Source: Laguncularia racemosa | Lineage: Eukaryota > Streptophyta > Magnoliopsida > Myrtales > Combretaceae | Reading direction: 5' to 3' | Assembly: GCA_037954665.1 (NCBI GenBank) | Contig: JBBMOL010000012.1 | Span: 2,356,001 to 2,420,000, forward strand | DNA: 64,000 nucleotides | Shown here: piece by piece, positions 33,700 through 46,015 of the stretch | Position numbering within the stretch: position 1 is the stretch's first letter | Layout: the number at the start of each line of letters is the position of its first letter | Notes under the pieces: generated by a model | The model's database searches: none | Seen by the model: only the letters and a program-made list of their open reading frames with translations | Told to the model about the DNA's origin: nothing | Translations under genes and position numbers: made by a program

Positions 33700-35860
33700 C
33701 AAAGTAGTGATGTTTACAATTTTCAATAAACAAACCAGCTTACAACATGATATAAGGTCTAAGAAAGTTGTATGCAAACTTCTACCTTTGGACTAGTTTT
33801 TTTGTATGCTAATTCTAGATATACTTGATTTATAACTCTCTTTTGCTATTTTTGGTTCTCATATGCACATTTTTTAGAATTCTAGCTATCCATGCTCGAT
33901 TTTGTGTTCTTGCATGCATAAGTGTGCTTTTGAAACATGCTTGAAGCGTCGATTTGTAATATGTATGAGTTTATGCAAGTTTTGTTCCTTAAGCCTCCTT
34001 TATGCTTTCATATAGCCAAGTATGATTAAAGGAACTTGGGTCATGATTTAAGCACTCTTTAATCCTTGTTCATGCATATATAAGTTTATTATTTGCCTTA
34101 AAAGAACCAATGTTTTGCTTTTGTGGTAAAACACACATTGACTGAAAGCCACACTGTAAACACACCACGACTAGAGCCTGTAATTAATGGTTGTGACATT
34201 TATACCCCCTTGACAACACGCATGACCTCATGTGTAAAAGTAGGATAGTTTTTTTTTCCTTCTTTTTTTTCTTTTTTTTCCCCTTCCTCAATAAAAGTAG
34301 TATGGATTGACACACTACAGTTCTCTCTGTAGCTCAACACCCCTACAAACATCAAAGACTTGATTGATATTTGAATCCTTAAGCAATTATACTCTCATCA
34401 CACTTGTTCATTTAGGCTAAAAAAGTAAAGCTATCTTCACAAGAATTTTATAGTTTGTAATGTACATTCCATTATAAGTAATTAAAAAATTGAAAATAAT
34501 ACTAGAATCATGTTTTTACTAATGAGACTTGAAGCTATGTTATGGATTTGTTTTCAGAATTTTTTTTAATTGATAAATGCATTCAACCTAGATATAAAGC
34601 ATGTATATTAATTAAACAGTTCAAACTATAGTTATAAGTTTTCAAACATGAGTAATAAGTGAGTTGTTTTATGAGTTGAGTTTTTTTTATTTAAATAATA
34701 AAAAATGCTTTGATTAATTTGAAACAATTTTATATAATGAACAAATAAATCATAAAACGCATGCTCTTGTTACTTACAAGAAAACATATGGGTAACTTCA
34801 TATATCTTTTTTTTTTTCTTTGTTAAAGATTAGTCGTTGTCTTCCAAAAGAAAAAAAAAAAAAAAGGATAATCTCACATTAGCTCTCTCTAGGTACAATG
34901 AAACCTTAATTCAATTTCCCTATGCCTTAATTTCTTTAATTAGACTAAAACCCAAATTCTATTGATCAATTTTCTTACCTTGGTAAGTGTATGGTTGTGT
35001 GAAACTGCTTGAGAATCGTCTGATTTACCAATGAAAGTTATTCATTGCTCCAGTGTGTTAGTCATGTTGAAACACCTAATAGAGGAGAGTTTTGCGCATC
35101 GATGGATGGAGTGTGTCAGAGAGAGATTGTTGTGGTATAAAGAAATAGAAGGAGAATGGCATAGACCATGCTCAAATGCTCAATTCCTCTTCTTTCAAAA
35201 TCTTAATAGTTGGCCAAGAAAAAAGAAAAACAAAAAACAAAACAAAAGAAATAAAAGAAGAGAGATGATAGTAGGAATGAAAGCTTGCAGTGGAATAAGT
35301 GTAAAGTGTCATTATATATGTATATATACATCAATGTCATGAAGAGAGAAAGAGGGTCTTAAAGGGTCTACAGCAAGGCTAATGTATGAACAAACTGTTA
35401 TGAGTGGCCTATCGTAGAGATTAGTGGTAAAGAGAGAGGGTTACGGTCAGGTACGATGTGTACTAGAAAAGATGAATAGTAAGAGAGATGATAGTAGGGA
35501 TACTAATTTGGCAGCATATAGAGATAGAGAGAGAGAAGGGAAGAGGGGGGAGTAGGGAGAATGTTTATTTAATTTAAGGTTTTTTTATTAAGAAACAGTA
35601 GGCGGTTTGATTTTATTTGGTTCAATTTTTTTCATTGAAATTATTTTCCCTCCTAGTCAAGTGTTCCGTCTTTGTCTTAAAAATAAAATGATGCCTTAAA
35701 ATAGCACCTCCCACAACTATGTTTTAGGGTGGTTTAAACTATACATTGTAAAAGTTGTGCATTCGTTAAGTTAAATTTGTTGGTGGTATTATGAAAGTTT
35801 TAGATTATTCAAAAGGAATAATAGTTGACTACATGTACATTAGAGGTAGACAGATAACAC
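33700..35860. other. No gene recognised
   Basis: 33,700-34,300 may be the 3' part of the Copia element. 34,800-34,870 holds T and A runs. The open frame 35,031-35,342 reads like ordinary sequence with a Lys-rich simple stretch and has no domain. 35,400-35,560 is GA-rich (AGAGAGAGAGA near 35,523). Confidence 0.5.
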
Positions 35861-35904
35861 TGTTGTATAGGATACTCACATACATCTTACTCAACCATAT
35901 TAGT

Positions 35905-36590
35905 TATAAATAGATATTAAGAATTATAGAGTAAATTCTGAATATGAAATTTTTGAAACCTACTCTCATAAGGTAGGATATAAATATGGAATTTTTCTAT
36001 CTTATATCTACTATAAAACCTATAATGTATGGTATATAAGCTATAGGTTTCAAGATATATCTTACATCGATTCTATAAAAATTATTAAATGGTATTAATA
36101 AATGAATAATAAATTATGGGTTGGGGAGAAGCCCCAAACCATAACTTAATAAACCTAAACGGATAAATATAATCTTTCCCTTGTTTTTCCCAATTTTTCT
36201 CTTCAATTTTACCTTTTTAGTTCTTTCTCTTTACTCTTTTCCTTTTGCTAAGTAGTAAAATTATATAAACTTGAATTAATGAAGGTAAAAAAAAAAAAGA
36301 TTACTTTTTCTAATTTCACATAATTTGTTGCAAGTTCCCCACGTTTTACATATTTAAAACTTGTAGCATCACATATAATTAAATATCACATAAAATATAA
36401 AATTCATAGGGAAAAAAAGATAAAATTTATAAGTTTCACATAATACCTTATATCCTATAAATTTTACAAATTATATATTTCAAGGTGGTTTTAAGTTATT
36501 ATAAAGTATATTTCAATTTCAAAATTTGACACCCTATAAAATTTAGATAATACCATACCTTATCCATCATATTTTCACTTACCCCTTAGG
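35905..36590 (+). repeat. Non-autonomous interspersed repeat, copy 2
   Basis: Same order of blocks as copy 1: GATATTAAGAATTATAGAG, ACCTACTCTCATAAGGTAGG, TAGGTTTCAAGATATATC, CCCAATTTTTCTCTTC, ending with CATACCTTATCCATC. Copies diverge by many substitutions. Confidence 0.65.
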
Positions 36591-36599
36591 CTCTAATCA

Positions 36600-37320
36600 C
36601 ATGACTACTATTGCAGTTGTTTGGGTCTAGCTTGTCTTCATAGTGGCAACTAGGCCTATTAGCGATCAATCGGCTAATTAGTTGTTAGACTTTTGGCTTG
36701 GTTTCTCCATATTTTACCAAGGAATGTTTTTACTTTAGGTGCTGCGGGGTTTAGTTTTATATCGTAAGTACTCTTATTTTGCATTTAGTTTTCACTTGAT
36801 ATTTCTAACCATTAATCAATGCCATAATTTATATCCTTGTTATATTTCATATTCTACATCATAAGTTGGCCATTCTCCTTTTTACACCCAATTAATCCAT
36901 TGATTATTGAGTAAAGTTTCTTAACGAAACATAATTTCATTAGTTTTGACTCTCACTATCCATCTAATTTCATAATTAACATGTTTACGGGTTTACATTA
37001 ATTTTAATCATGTTTTCTCACGGTTATATCGATTTAGGCAAAAGAAAATGGATTAAAGTAGAATATTTATAATGGAATTTCACATGTCTATTGGCATGTA
37101 AATCGAATTATTCTTAATCTTATGTTCAATGTTGTCAGGTTTAGATTTCATATTATAATTCATATCAAATAAAAGGATATTTATAAGTTTGGTTTCTCTA
37201 ATCCTTGCTTGGCTAATAATATGGATCGATATTGGTTTTTTCCACTATTCACAACAAGAATTTTTTTCTAGAGTTGTTCATACAAAAAAAAAAAAAAGTT
37301 CCCATTAGAAATAAACAAGT
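36600..37320. other. No gene recognised
   Basis: AT-rich sequence between two copies of the repeat family. No frame, repeat or RNA motif supported. Confidence 0.5.
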
Positions 37321-37324
37321 ACAA

Positions 37325-38150
37325 GATAGATAAGGTATGATATTCTACTTGTATTTTGTCCTGTTTGGTATAAGTTTCTAAATTTTAAAACCGAAACTTA
37401 TACTATAGTATCTTATAACTTATATCTTATAAAACATTTTTGATACAAAATAATATGTAAAACCTGTAAATTTTACTTTTCTTTATATAAATTTTAAATT
37501 TATGTGATATTAAAACAATAATCTAAATATGATATCACAAATCTTCATATACAAAACCTATAAAACCTAAAACAAAATCTATAAAATCAAAATAAATAAG
37601 TTTTCCTACCTTCATTATTTTAAATTTATGTGACATTACTACTTACTAAATAAAAATAAATAAATAAATAAATAAAGGAAAAGAATTGAAAAAGTAAAGT
37701 TGGAAAGGAAAATGGAAAAGAACAAGAGAAAAAAAGAAATACAACATTAGATTTAATTATTTAAGGTCATCAGCTTATAGAGTGGATACATAGTATTCTA
37801 GAATCTATACCCTATATACTAAGAGTATATTTTCCAAAGTAAGTACGAAGTAAAAAAGACTATGTATCCATAAGTAATAAGAGAAAGAAAGAAATACAAC
37901 ATTAGATTTAATCATTTAGGATCATCAACTTATAGAGTGGATACATAGTATTATAGAATATATACCTTATATACTAAGAGTACATGTTCCAAAGTAAATA
38001 CAAAGTAAAAAAACTTTATATCTATAAGTACACAGTAAAAATGCTTTGTATCTGTTCTCTACTATATGAAAGTAAACTTTTCAAAATTACCTAAAACTTA
38101 TCTTATAATCCTTAATATATTTTCAAAATCTACCCAATTAAATAAGATAC
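37325..38150 (-). repeat. Non-autonomous interspersed repeat, copy 3 (inverted), with an internal tandem duplication
   Basis: Inverted relative to copies 1 and 2 (GATAAGGTATGATATTCTAC at 37,329; CCTTAATATATTTTCAAAAT at 38,109). Inside it a segment of about 155 bp is duplicated in tandem (about 37,727-37,881 and 37,882-38,035), each starting GAAATACAACATTAGATTTA within the first 30 bases and sharing AGAGTGGATACATAGTATT. Confidence 0.65.
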
Positions 38151-38159
38151 AAGTAAATA

Positions 38160-39360
38160 TCTTAGGCAACATGGCTACCTATTTAGCTCTAGTTTCCATT
38201 ATATTTGCAGTGATGGGGCTACATTAGTATCTCGTACTATCTTGCGCTATCATACTCTTTTATCCTAATTTTTAGTTTAGCTTTTAGGGTACTTTAAATG
38301 AGTAGTTGAAAATTCTTAAGACCACTCGACAGATTCCCAAAGCACCCAGCCAAATCCTCTCTTATTGGGCTAGAACTTAGCTCCAACTTTAGTTCGAGTT
38401 TTTCACATTCAATTCAAGGATTTTTCAAAGTAATGTTTGACATTATTTCTCCATTAAAATTTTGAGTTCTACTCCAAGTTTCTCAATACAACTACAAACC
38501 CCTCGGGGCTCTGTGCACTGAAGTCTATTCTCGTTCTTTGGACCAATCTATGATTGAACAAAAATAAATCGGATTTGTGATCGTTGCTTTGCTTTCCTAG
38601 CTTTAGCGTAAAGAGACTGAAGGTCGCGGGCGACACAAAGTTCGTTTGTCTAAATAGTATACTCCTTATAAATTTCAATTGTAGTTCATTTTTTCTATCT
38701 TAATACTACCAAAGAGCAATAACTTTGAGTATTCGACATAATTTAGTAATAATGTTTTCACATTTATTTACATCGAGCTGCATTTATTTACAATATCTTA
38801 ACAAATGATGAGATTGACTACCATACGTATATATACCCTTCCACTCGCATGTGAATAATAATTTACTTGATAACATCCTCAAATATATGTTAAAAGTCAA
38901 ATATCGTGACCCCTATAAAGTCTTAGATAGTATTCATAATTTTGTTTGATTTTTCCAATTTACCATTGTGCATTATATATGCCATATCAACCTTAATAAA
39001 TCCTTTAAATGAACATTACAAATATAGCGTGAGCCATGTTGCACGATTGCAATCAGGGTTCGGCGATCGATAATACGTAAATTTTTTCCACATTAAGTGG
39101 CCTCATCTGCATTCTAGGTTTACATACGGGATAATCACATCGAAACGTTACTATTTTTCTAGTGGAATTTTATTGAATCCTCTATAGTTTTAAATAACTC
39201 ATTTAAAATCTCTATTTTTATCATAAAATATTATTAAGATTTTTTTTGTGTTTTAGATAGGTCATTTAAATCTTTTATTTACATATATGTCATGAGACAT
39301 AAGATTGAGTGGGTAATCCTACCAAAAAAAACTTATTTTATCCTATATGGTTGAATAGAG
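38160..39360. other. No gene recognised
   Basis: Ordinary AT-rich intergenic sequence. The 69-codon minus frame (38,469-38,678) has no domain. No repeat with another part of the window was noticed. Confidence 0.45.
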
Positions 39361-39362
39361 AA

Positions 39363-39740
39363 GGGTGTTAAAGATTACTAGAAAGGTTCCAATTCCAATT
39401 TTCCATAATGCACTCCCATAGGGTAGATGTATAAGATATAGCTTTTCTATACTCTATACCTACCCTATAAACCTATATTTTAAAGTATATAAAATATAAG
39501 TTTCAAGATACTATATACCCACCCTATAAAAATTCTTATTAATAATTTTAAAGGGCTATTAAAGATCATTGGAAAGGTTTCAATTTCAATGTCCCATAAT
39601 GTGCCCCATAGGGTAAGTGTATGAGATATAGCAATTCCATACCCTATATCTAACATATAAACCTATATTTTAATATATATAGGATATAAGTTTTTAAGGT
39701 ATCATATGCTTACCCCATAAAAGCTCTTATTAATAATATT
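39363..39740 (+). repeat. Two tandem partial copies of the same interspersed repeat
   Basis: 39,363-39,545 and 39,552-39,740 are direct repeats (..TTAAAGATTACTAGAAAGGTT versus ATTAAAGATCATTGGAAAGG; CCCATAGGGTAGATGTATAA versus CCCATAGGGTAAGTGTATGA; CTCTTATTAATAAT at the end). They correspond to the first third of copies 1-3. A further scrap is at 40,130-40,215. Confidence 0.65.
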
Positions 39741-39744
39741 GAGC

Positions 39745-40868
39745 ACTATAAAATACAATATTAACTCAACACTCAAGCCCATTCGCTCATTACAGAAAGT
39801 AAAAAACCTTAGAACATATTACATCGATCCTTTATTCATTTGCTATCTCTCTTTTTTATCAAATGTTCATGTATTAGTAATACTATAATAGATTTGGTGT
39901 TGTTATTCATGTGAACCATGACCTTATGATATATTGCAATTTTGTGCTTAGTATTCTATGATGAATTATCGGGTAAACATCACATTAAAACTTTATCCAT
40001 TATTGCAATTAGCTATCTAAATTTAAAAATATCAATTTCATATCTGAATTTTGTCTATTTAGTAATTTACTACATGAAATTTGCTCATGTTTGCAATTAA
40101 TTAATCAATGATTCTTGCATGTGATAGGATAGGTTTTAATTTCAAATTTTTAAAATAGATTATTATAAATAGGGTATAAGTAGGATTCCATACTCCAATC
40201 TCTTTAATCTACTCATCCCCAATAAAACCAAGTAATTCCTCTACGTATTTAAGGGAATTGCACGTCATAAAATAATTTATAGCAAGTGAACGATACTAAA
40301 TGAGAGGGAAAGAACGAGAAAAGGACAGGAAGAGGAGGAAACGGCCTTGTAGAAGGGACAGTAACAGCCCTTATCCACTTATGTGTTTGCAAAAGTATGA
40401 TACAATAGATTCTATGAACAAGGGGCACAAAAGGGGTCCTCATTTTGGAATTCTGCACTTAAATTCTGGGCACATGAGAACAAGATGTCTTATCTAGGGT
40501 TTCTTTCTGTTTTTAAGGTAGGGAGATATGTGTGCTTGTTGGCTCAATATTGAAGTGTTCTTGCCTCTTAACAGAACCACGCTTCTCTGATTCTGTCTTA
40601 ATAGTTCCATGACAAGTGGGTCCAATATTTTAAATTACATCAGGCTCCATAGCTTAAACTAGATATGCCCTTTTAACTTTATGTGGACATAAATATACAA
40701 GCAAATCAATCATATCAAACAACTTGCATTATTTGAATCCTAATAGCTGGGTTTTGGTGAATAAGACACGTTATAATATTATCTGTGCGTACATTTAGTT
40801 TCATTTCTAAAGAATCACATGGAACCACACTTAAGAAATCAGTGTGTGTGCAGCATTTTAGTTTTGAT
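39745..40868. other. No gene recognised
   Basis: The 65-69 codon frames on both strands at 40,249-40,497 overlap each other and neither has a domain. No RNA gene seen. Confidence 0.45.
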
Positions 40869-40876
40869 GATAATGT

Positions 40877-41692
40877 TTGGGCTACACTCGTAAATATTAT
40901 ATTTTTAAAAAATTTGCAAATATTATACAATAAAAGTTATTTCTAAACTAGGTTTCGAAAATACAGACTCAGTTTGCGACTTCTTTTTTTTTTTCAAAAC
41001 TTGTAAAACTAAAGATAATGACCTACTCTATACTTTTAGTACAATTTATACTAAAGGCATACCTTTAGTGTAATTTTTATTTTTTGTTTTTTCATACTTT
41101 AGCACATGAAAATATAACAATTTTACCCTTAAAAATATCAAAAGGTAATACAATTTGATCATAGCTATAGTACACTCAAATCAGTCTTTTTATATATTAT
41201 AGATTCTGTAACTTCAAACGAGTAAAAAGTTATGACCCTTTAAAATTGAAAAAACAAATCACATTGTTTTATTTTTTATTCAAATTTAAAATGTCATAAC
41301 TTTTTACTCGTTTGAAGTTACGGAACTCATAATATATAAAAAAAAACAACAATTTAAGTATACTATAACTAGGACTAAGTGTTACTATTTGCTATTTTTA
41401 TAAGGGTCAAATTGTTATATTTTTATCTACTGTAATGTTAAAAAAAAAAAAACATTAAAAGTGTAGACAACGTCTGTACCTTCAAATAATATGCTTAAGG
41501 ACATGGATGAAGTTCGTGTCTTTGATATAAATAATAATAAAGGCACAAACCCAGTTTGTACTTTTAGTGTATGGGAAAAAAAAAAAGTCACAAACCAGAT
41601 TTGCACCTTCAAAACTTATTTTTATAATAATTTTTGTGAATACAATATTTGTGATTTTTTTATAAAAAATATAATATTTATAAGTGTTACCC
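40877..41692. mobile_element. Palindromic long-TIR element (MULE-like MITE)
   Basis: The whole 816-bp unit is one large imperfect palindrome with arms of about 400 bp and its centre near 41,265. Outer ends are GGGCTACACTCGTAAATATT and, inverted, GGGTAACACTTATAAATATT. Inner arms share AACTTCAAACGAGTAAAAAG almost perfectly (about 41,211-41,230 and 41,300-41,319). It is flanked by GATAATGT at 40,869-40,876 and 41,693-41,700, perfect over 8 bp and extending to 9 bp with one mismatch. That fits a Mutator-like (9 bp) or hAT (8 bp) target duplication; the long terminal repeats favour Mutator-like. It has no coding capacity. Confidence 0.8.
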
Positions 41693-41701
41693 GATAATGT
41701 C

Positions 41702-43430
41702 TCATTGCTTCATAATATATAGAAATAGTGTTTTCTTATCAACTAGCTTTGCACAAATATTTTAAACATGTCTACAACAATTGCTATATGGTAAGACACA
41801 AATTGATATATGTGCATTCTCACAACTATCATAAATAAATAACTATCTTTATGTAAACAATTAAGATCATTTCTATTTCATAATATATTTTATCAATGTA
41901 TGTTTTCCATATTATATATGTATTATTTATCATATAAAGATATATATATATATATATATGCACATTTACAAATATAAGTTAAATATACATATCTTCTATT
42001 AACTTTAGAAAGGTAAAAAGTTTTTTTTTTTTTTTTACCTCTTAGCAACTACCCGAAATGCTCGACCCAAAACTCTTTCGTGATATCCTTCATTATCATC
42101 TTCATCAAAGTCAATTATATTATTATAATGATTGGCTAATGTTATGTTAACATATTAATAGGATATTGATGAATCGATTCCCCAAAATAATTAAAAAGAA
42201 TATTTATTTTTAATTTTTGAAAGAGAAAGAAAAAAAAAAGGTAAAGAGTCAATGATTAAGAAAAAAAAAAGAAAAGGGAAAGAGATGTTTCCTTATAAAT
42301 AATCTTAGATTAAACTACATAATAATATTGACAAAACAAAAAAAAAAAAAAGAATACATGATGCAAGTTTCTTTATAATATCTTTTAAAACCTAGTTGTG
42401 AAGAATCTTAACTAAATCTTGCTTATAAAACAACCATATTTCCGTCGTTATCTGTTAATAATAGCGTGACTATATTTGATGTGATTTATAGGATTTTATC
42501 AGTACAATAAACATATAAATCAAGGGTATATTCAACCTTCACACCCCAACTAAAGAAGAATCATATTGTTTGAAATATCCACTATTATATATAATTCTTA
42601 TAACGTAATGGATGAGATTATCACTTTGACTTCTAACAAACCGACAGAATTTGACTCTCAACATTCCAATTTCCATACGTCGTATGAAACACATATATGC
42701 ATGTAACCAAGAGGATTCAGTAAGTTCTATGTTTATTTCTTTTCTATGCTTCGATTGTTATCCAACACTGGCAATTGGCAAAACAATGGCGACTTTTTGT
42801 AGATAGCTGTCACAATTGCAAGTCAGCATAACCATCAACCACATCACGAATAATAAAAGAATGTGGTAGAAATAGAATATAGATAAGAATAAGCTTAGAA
42901 CATGACAATTAAACATATGATCGTGAGAAGATTACATCCACACACAAAAAAAAAAAAGAAAATACGCACTAGAAATATCATTAATTAGCCAGCACTTGCC
43001 ATGCAAGCCGGGATATGATTTTTGAATAGAAAATCTTTTGGGAATTCTTTTAATATTTATTACAGTCTAATTACAATTGCTTAAATCATTATAGTTGCTA
43101 ATTGTTTTTAACTAGTATGTGAAATATTCACTAAAAATGATTTTCTCTTTATTAAAATAAAAAAAATTTCCTTTTTTTGTTTTCCATCTCATTTCCTAGG
43201 TTGCCAACCCCTCACCTATCCACTGTCATTTATCTACCAGCACCTACCATTAAAGACCCTACTTACCATAAACCTTAATATAGAGATAAAATTTTAACCA
43301 TAAAATTAGAAAAAAATTTGAGAATTATTTCTTGAGATAAAAGAAGAATAGGACGACCATTATTTTCCTAAATGAATTGCAATGGTGGTTAATGAAAATG
43401 AGTAATAATTCCCAGGCAGATCTTATTTTT
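41702..43430. other. No gene recognised
   Basis: Holds a (TA)n microsatellite (about 41,939-41,960), several A or T runs (42,018-42,036; 42,335-42,350) and otherwise featureless AT-rich sequence. Confidence 0.5.
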
Positions 43431-43439
43431 AAGGGAGTC

Positions 43440-44600
43440 CTCAATTAATTTATTTTTATTTGCGTTTGATTCATATAATGCTCCAATAACAAGCGCTCCA
43501 GAAGTTTCATTAAGAACCATGAATAAAAAAAAAAAAAAATCCTCACTCCTCATATACTGATTACACATTTAACCAAAAATAAATAAATAAATGAAATGAA
43601 AATATAAAAAGTTTCTCTTTCCAGTTTGTTAACAAATGTACCTCAAGCATTTATTATATAAATATTCATCTACAATTGAATAATCAAGAAAGATAAAGTT
43701 GGCTCAAAGCGTGTCGCCCATCTAACATGCACCGGCGGTAAATTGTTTTTCGTTTCTATTTGTGATTGATTCGTATAATCTTCCATTAGTAAATGCTTCA
43801 GAAACATCTGTTTAGGATTAAAATTTATAATTAAAAAGAAAAAAAAAAAAGAAAAACCAGTCCTCACATAATGATTACACAATTCATAATAAAATATAGA
43901 AAAAAATATTTCGTTAATTCTTAACGTTTACCTATTTTTCTATTTAAATTTTTAATCTTTTTTTTCTATTTAAATCTCAATATTTTTAAAATCTTATAAA
44001 AATACGAATTTCATTAAATATATTAATTTTTTTGTCATCTTAGACATGTATTAGTTTTCAATTGTCTTAAGCTAGTTGGTCAAGGTGATATGGGTGCATT
44101 CAATTTTTTACATCCTCTTTTTTACTTTTAATTATTTTTTTGTATTTGTTATTATTTTTTATTATATTTATCAATAAACATATAATATCATTTTTATTTT
44201 ATTATGTGAATAAATATTTTTAATGTTACCATTTTATTAATTTAATTACCATTTGGACTAATTCAAAGTTGATATATATTATGAATTAATAAATTAGATA
44301 AAAGTCTTTCTTTTGTAAAAAATTGAAAATACTAAGAAATCAAATAAAAGGAAAAAAAAAAGAGAAAAAAAATTAATAACTCAAAGAGAAAAGTAGGTAA
44401 ATATTAGATAACTAAAAATATACTTTTTCTTAAAATATATAACATGATAGTGTAATTAATTTCTCTTCCTAACTTCTTAATCAGTGCTTAGGATATTTGT
44501 TAATATTTTCTTTTATATAAATATTCTACTAAAAATGAGTAATCAAAATGAAATAAAGTTGGCTAAAGTATTGGTGTACTGCACGCTAGTGGCAGCTACA
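43440..44600 (+). repeat. Diverged direct repeats
   Basis: 43,460-43,585 and 43,765-43,885 share GATTCATATAATGCTCCA / GATTCGTATAATCTTCCA, then a poly(A) tract, CCTCACTCCTCATATACTG / CCTCACATAATG, and ATTACACA. A third partial relation is TAATCAAGAAAGATAAAGTT (43,681) with TAATCAAAATGAAATAAAGT (44,540). The elements involved are unidentified. The interval between holds no gene. Confidence 0.5.
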
Positions 44601-44604
44601 ACTT

Positions 44605-46010
44605 TTTTATATTAATCAATTCCGGGATCAACCAGTGGTTGTGGATATCAAAGGTGGCTATATAACCATTCTAGGAGCACATACCTCATAAGAACAAAAC
44701 TAGATGGACCCTAAATAGGGTAAATCGTCCCTAACACTTGGGACATTATCCTTTTAAGCCCAACCACACCTCATCAATATGCTGGCAAGGATAGATCCTC
44801 TATGCTCCAAAACCCCACAAGAAATTGAATTAGATACGGATATGGTTGCTGGGCTCGTGCCACAGTGCCCAACAAACGAAGGGGTCTGATCATGTTGGGT
44901 GTTGCTTGAACTTACCGACACTGATATTGATAGGGATAAGTCCATGGTTCAATTGGGTCCAAACAAGTAGTCATTCACGGCTCGAACCATTTGCGAAGGA
45001 ATATATTTTGCATGACCAGGGGGTCTCAACTTTAGGACATTGTTGAGTGGGCGCGGTAGGTCAGTTACTAAAGCCAAATGGTCTCACGTGATTGTGAGAT
45101 GATTGTGAGATGAGATCTTACCACAAGGACATTGGGCAATGGACAATTGGTTCTGTCACTTCCTTGCTTACAAACAAACAGATTGACATAATGGTTTCCA
45201 AAAACGGTTGGACATATCGTACTATGAGGACATGGGATGATAGACCAATTCAACGGTTCTGTAGCTTTGTTTGGCACAAAAGAAATAGGTAGAAAACAAT
45301 GGAAATGGACCGAATTAAAGAAAACATTATGTTTAGTTATTAAAAATGAAAGTGAAAACAAGGGTGATGTTTCCATTTTTATATCGAATAACTTTTTCTT
45401 TAAAAATAGAGAGAAAATGATAGCAAGCAATGAAAATGATGTAAAATTATTTTTTTTTAAAAACCCTTAAAAGCAAAATCAAACAACTAAAATTAAGGAT
45501 CTTGTTATTTATTCATAACACATTTTCTTCCATTTCCTTCCTATAAATCCAAACAAGAAATAAAACTACACTTCCTTTCATAAATTTCCTTTCCTTTTTT
45601 TATCCACCCATTTTCAATCATTTTCAATTTTTTTTAAATTATCAAACACATTGGTAAATAAAACAAGTTATGAATAAAATTAAACTTTTTAAAAAAATAA
45701 AAAATAGAGAAGTAATAATTCTTTTTTTTTTCTCTCTCTTAGTGTACCCTTATTTGAGTCCATGAAATCACTACTAAGATAGGATCTCATAGATAAAGTA
45801 TGAAAATATGCATAAAAATGTAAAAATAAAAATAAAGAATAGCTAATTTTTTTAATCATGAGAAGCAATTATAATTTTTTATTTGATAACAATTGAAACT
45901 CTATGGAATTACAATTCCACAAACCAAATATAGTAATAGTTGGCAATCTTAAAACAGTCTTGGAGAGCAGCAAATTAATTTTTGAAAATCTTTAATATCA
46001 TTCAGTCAGA
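44605..46010. other. No gene recognised
   Basis: 44,620-45,300 has higher GC than its surroundings. It carries overlapping short frames on both strands (44,754-44,945 minus; 45,068-45,430 minus; 45,237-45,470 plus), none with a domain I know. It may be an unidentified repeat. From 45,480 to 46,010 it is plain AT-rich sequence. Confidence 0.4.
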
Positions 46011-46015
46011 ATACA

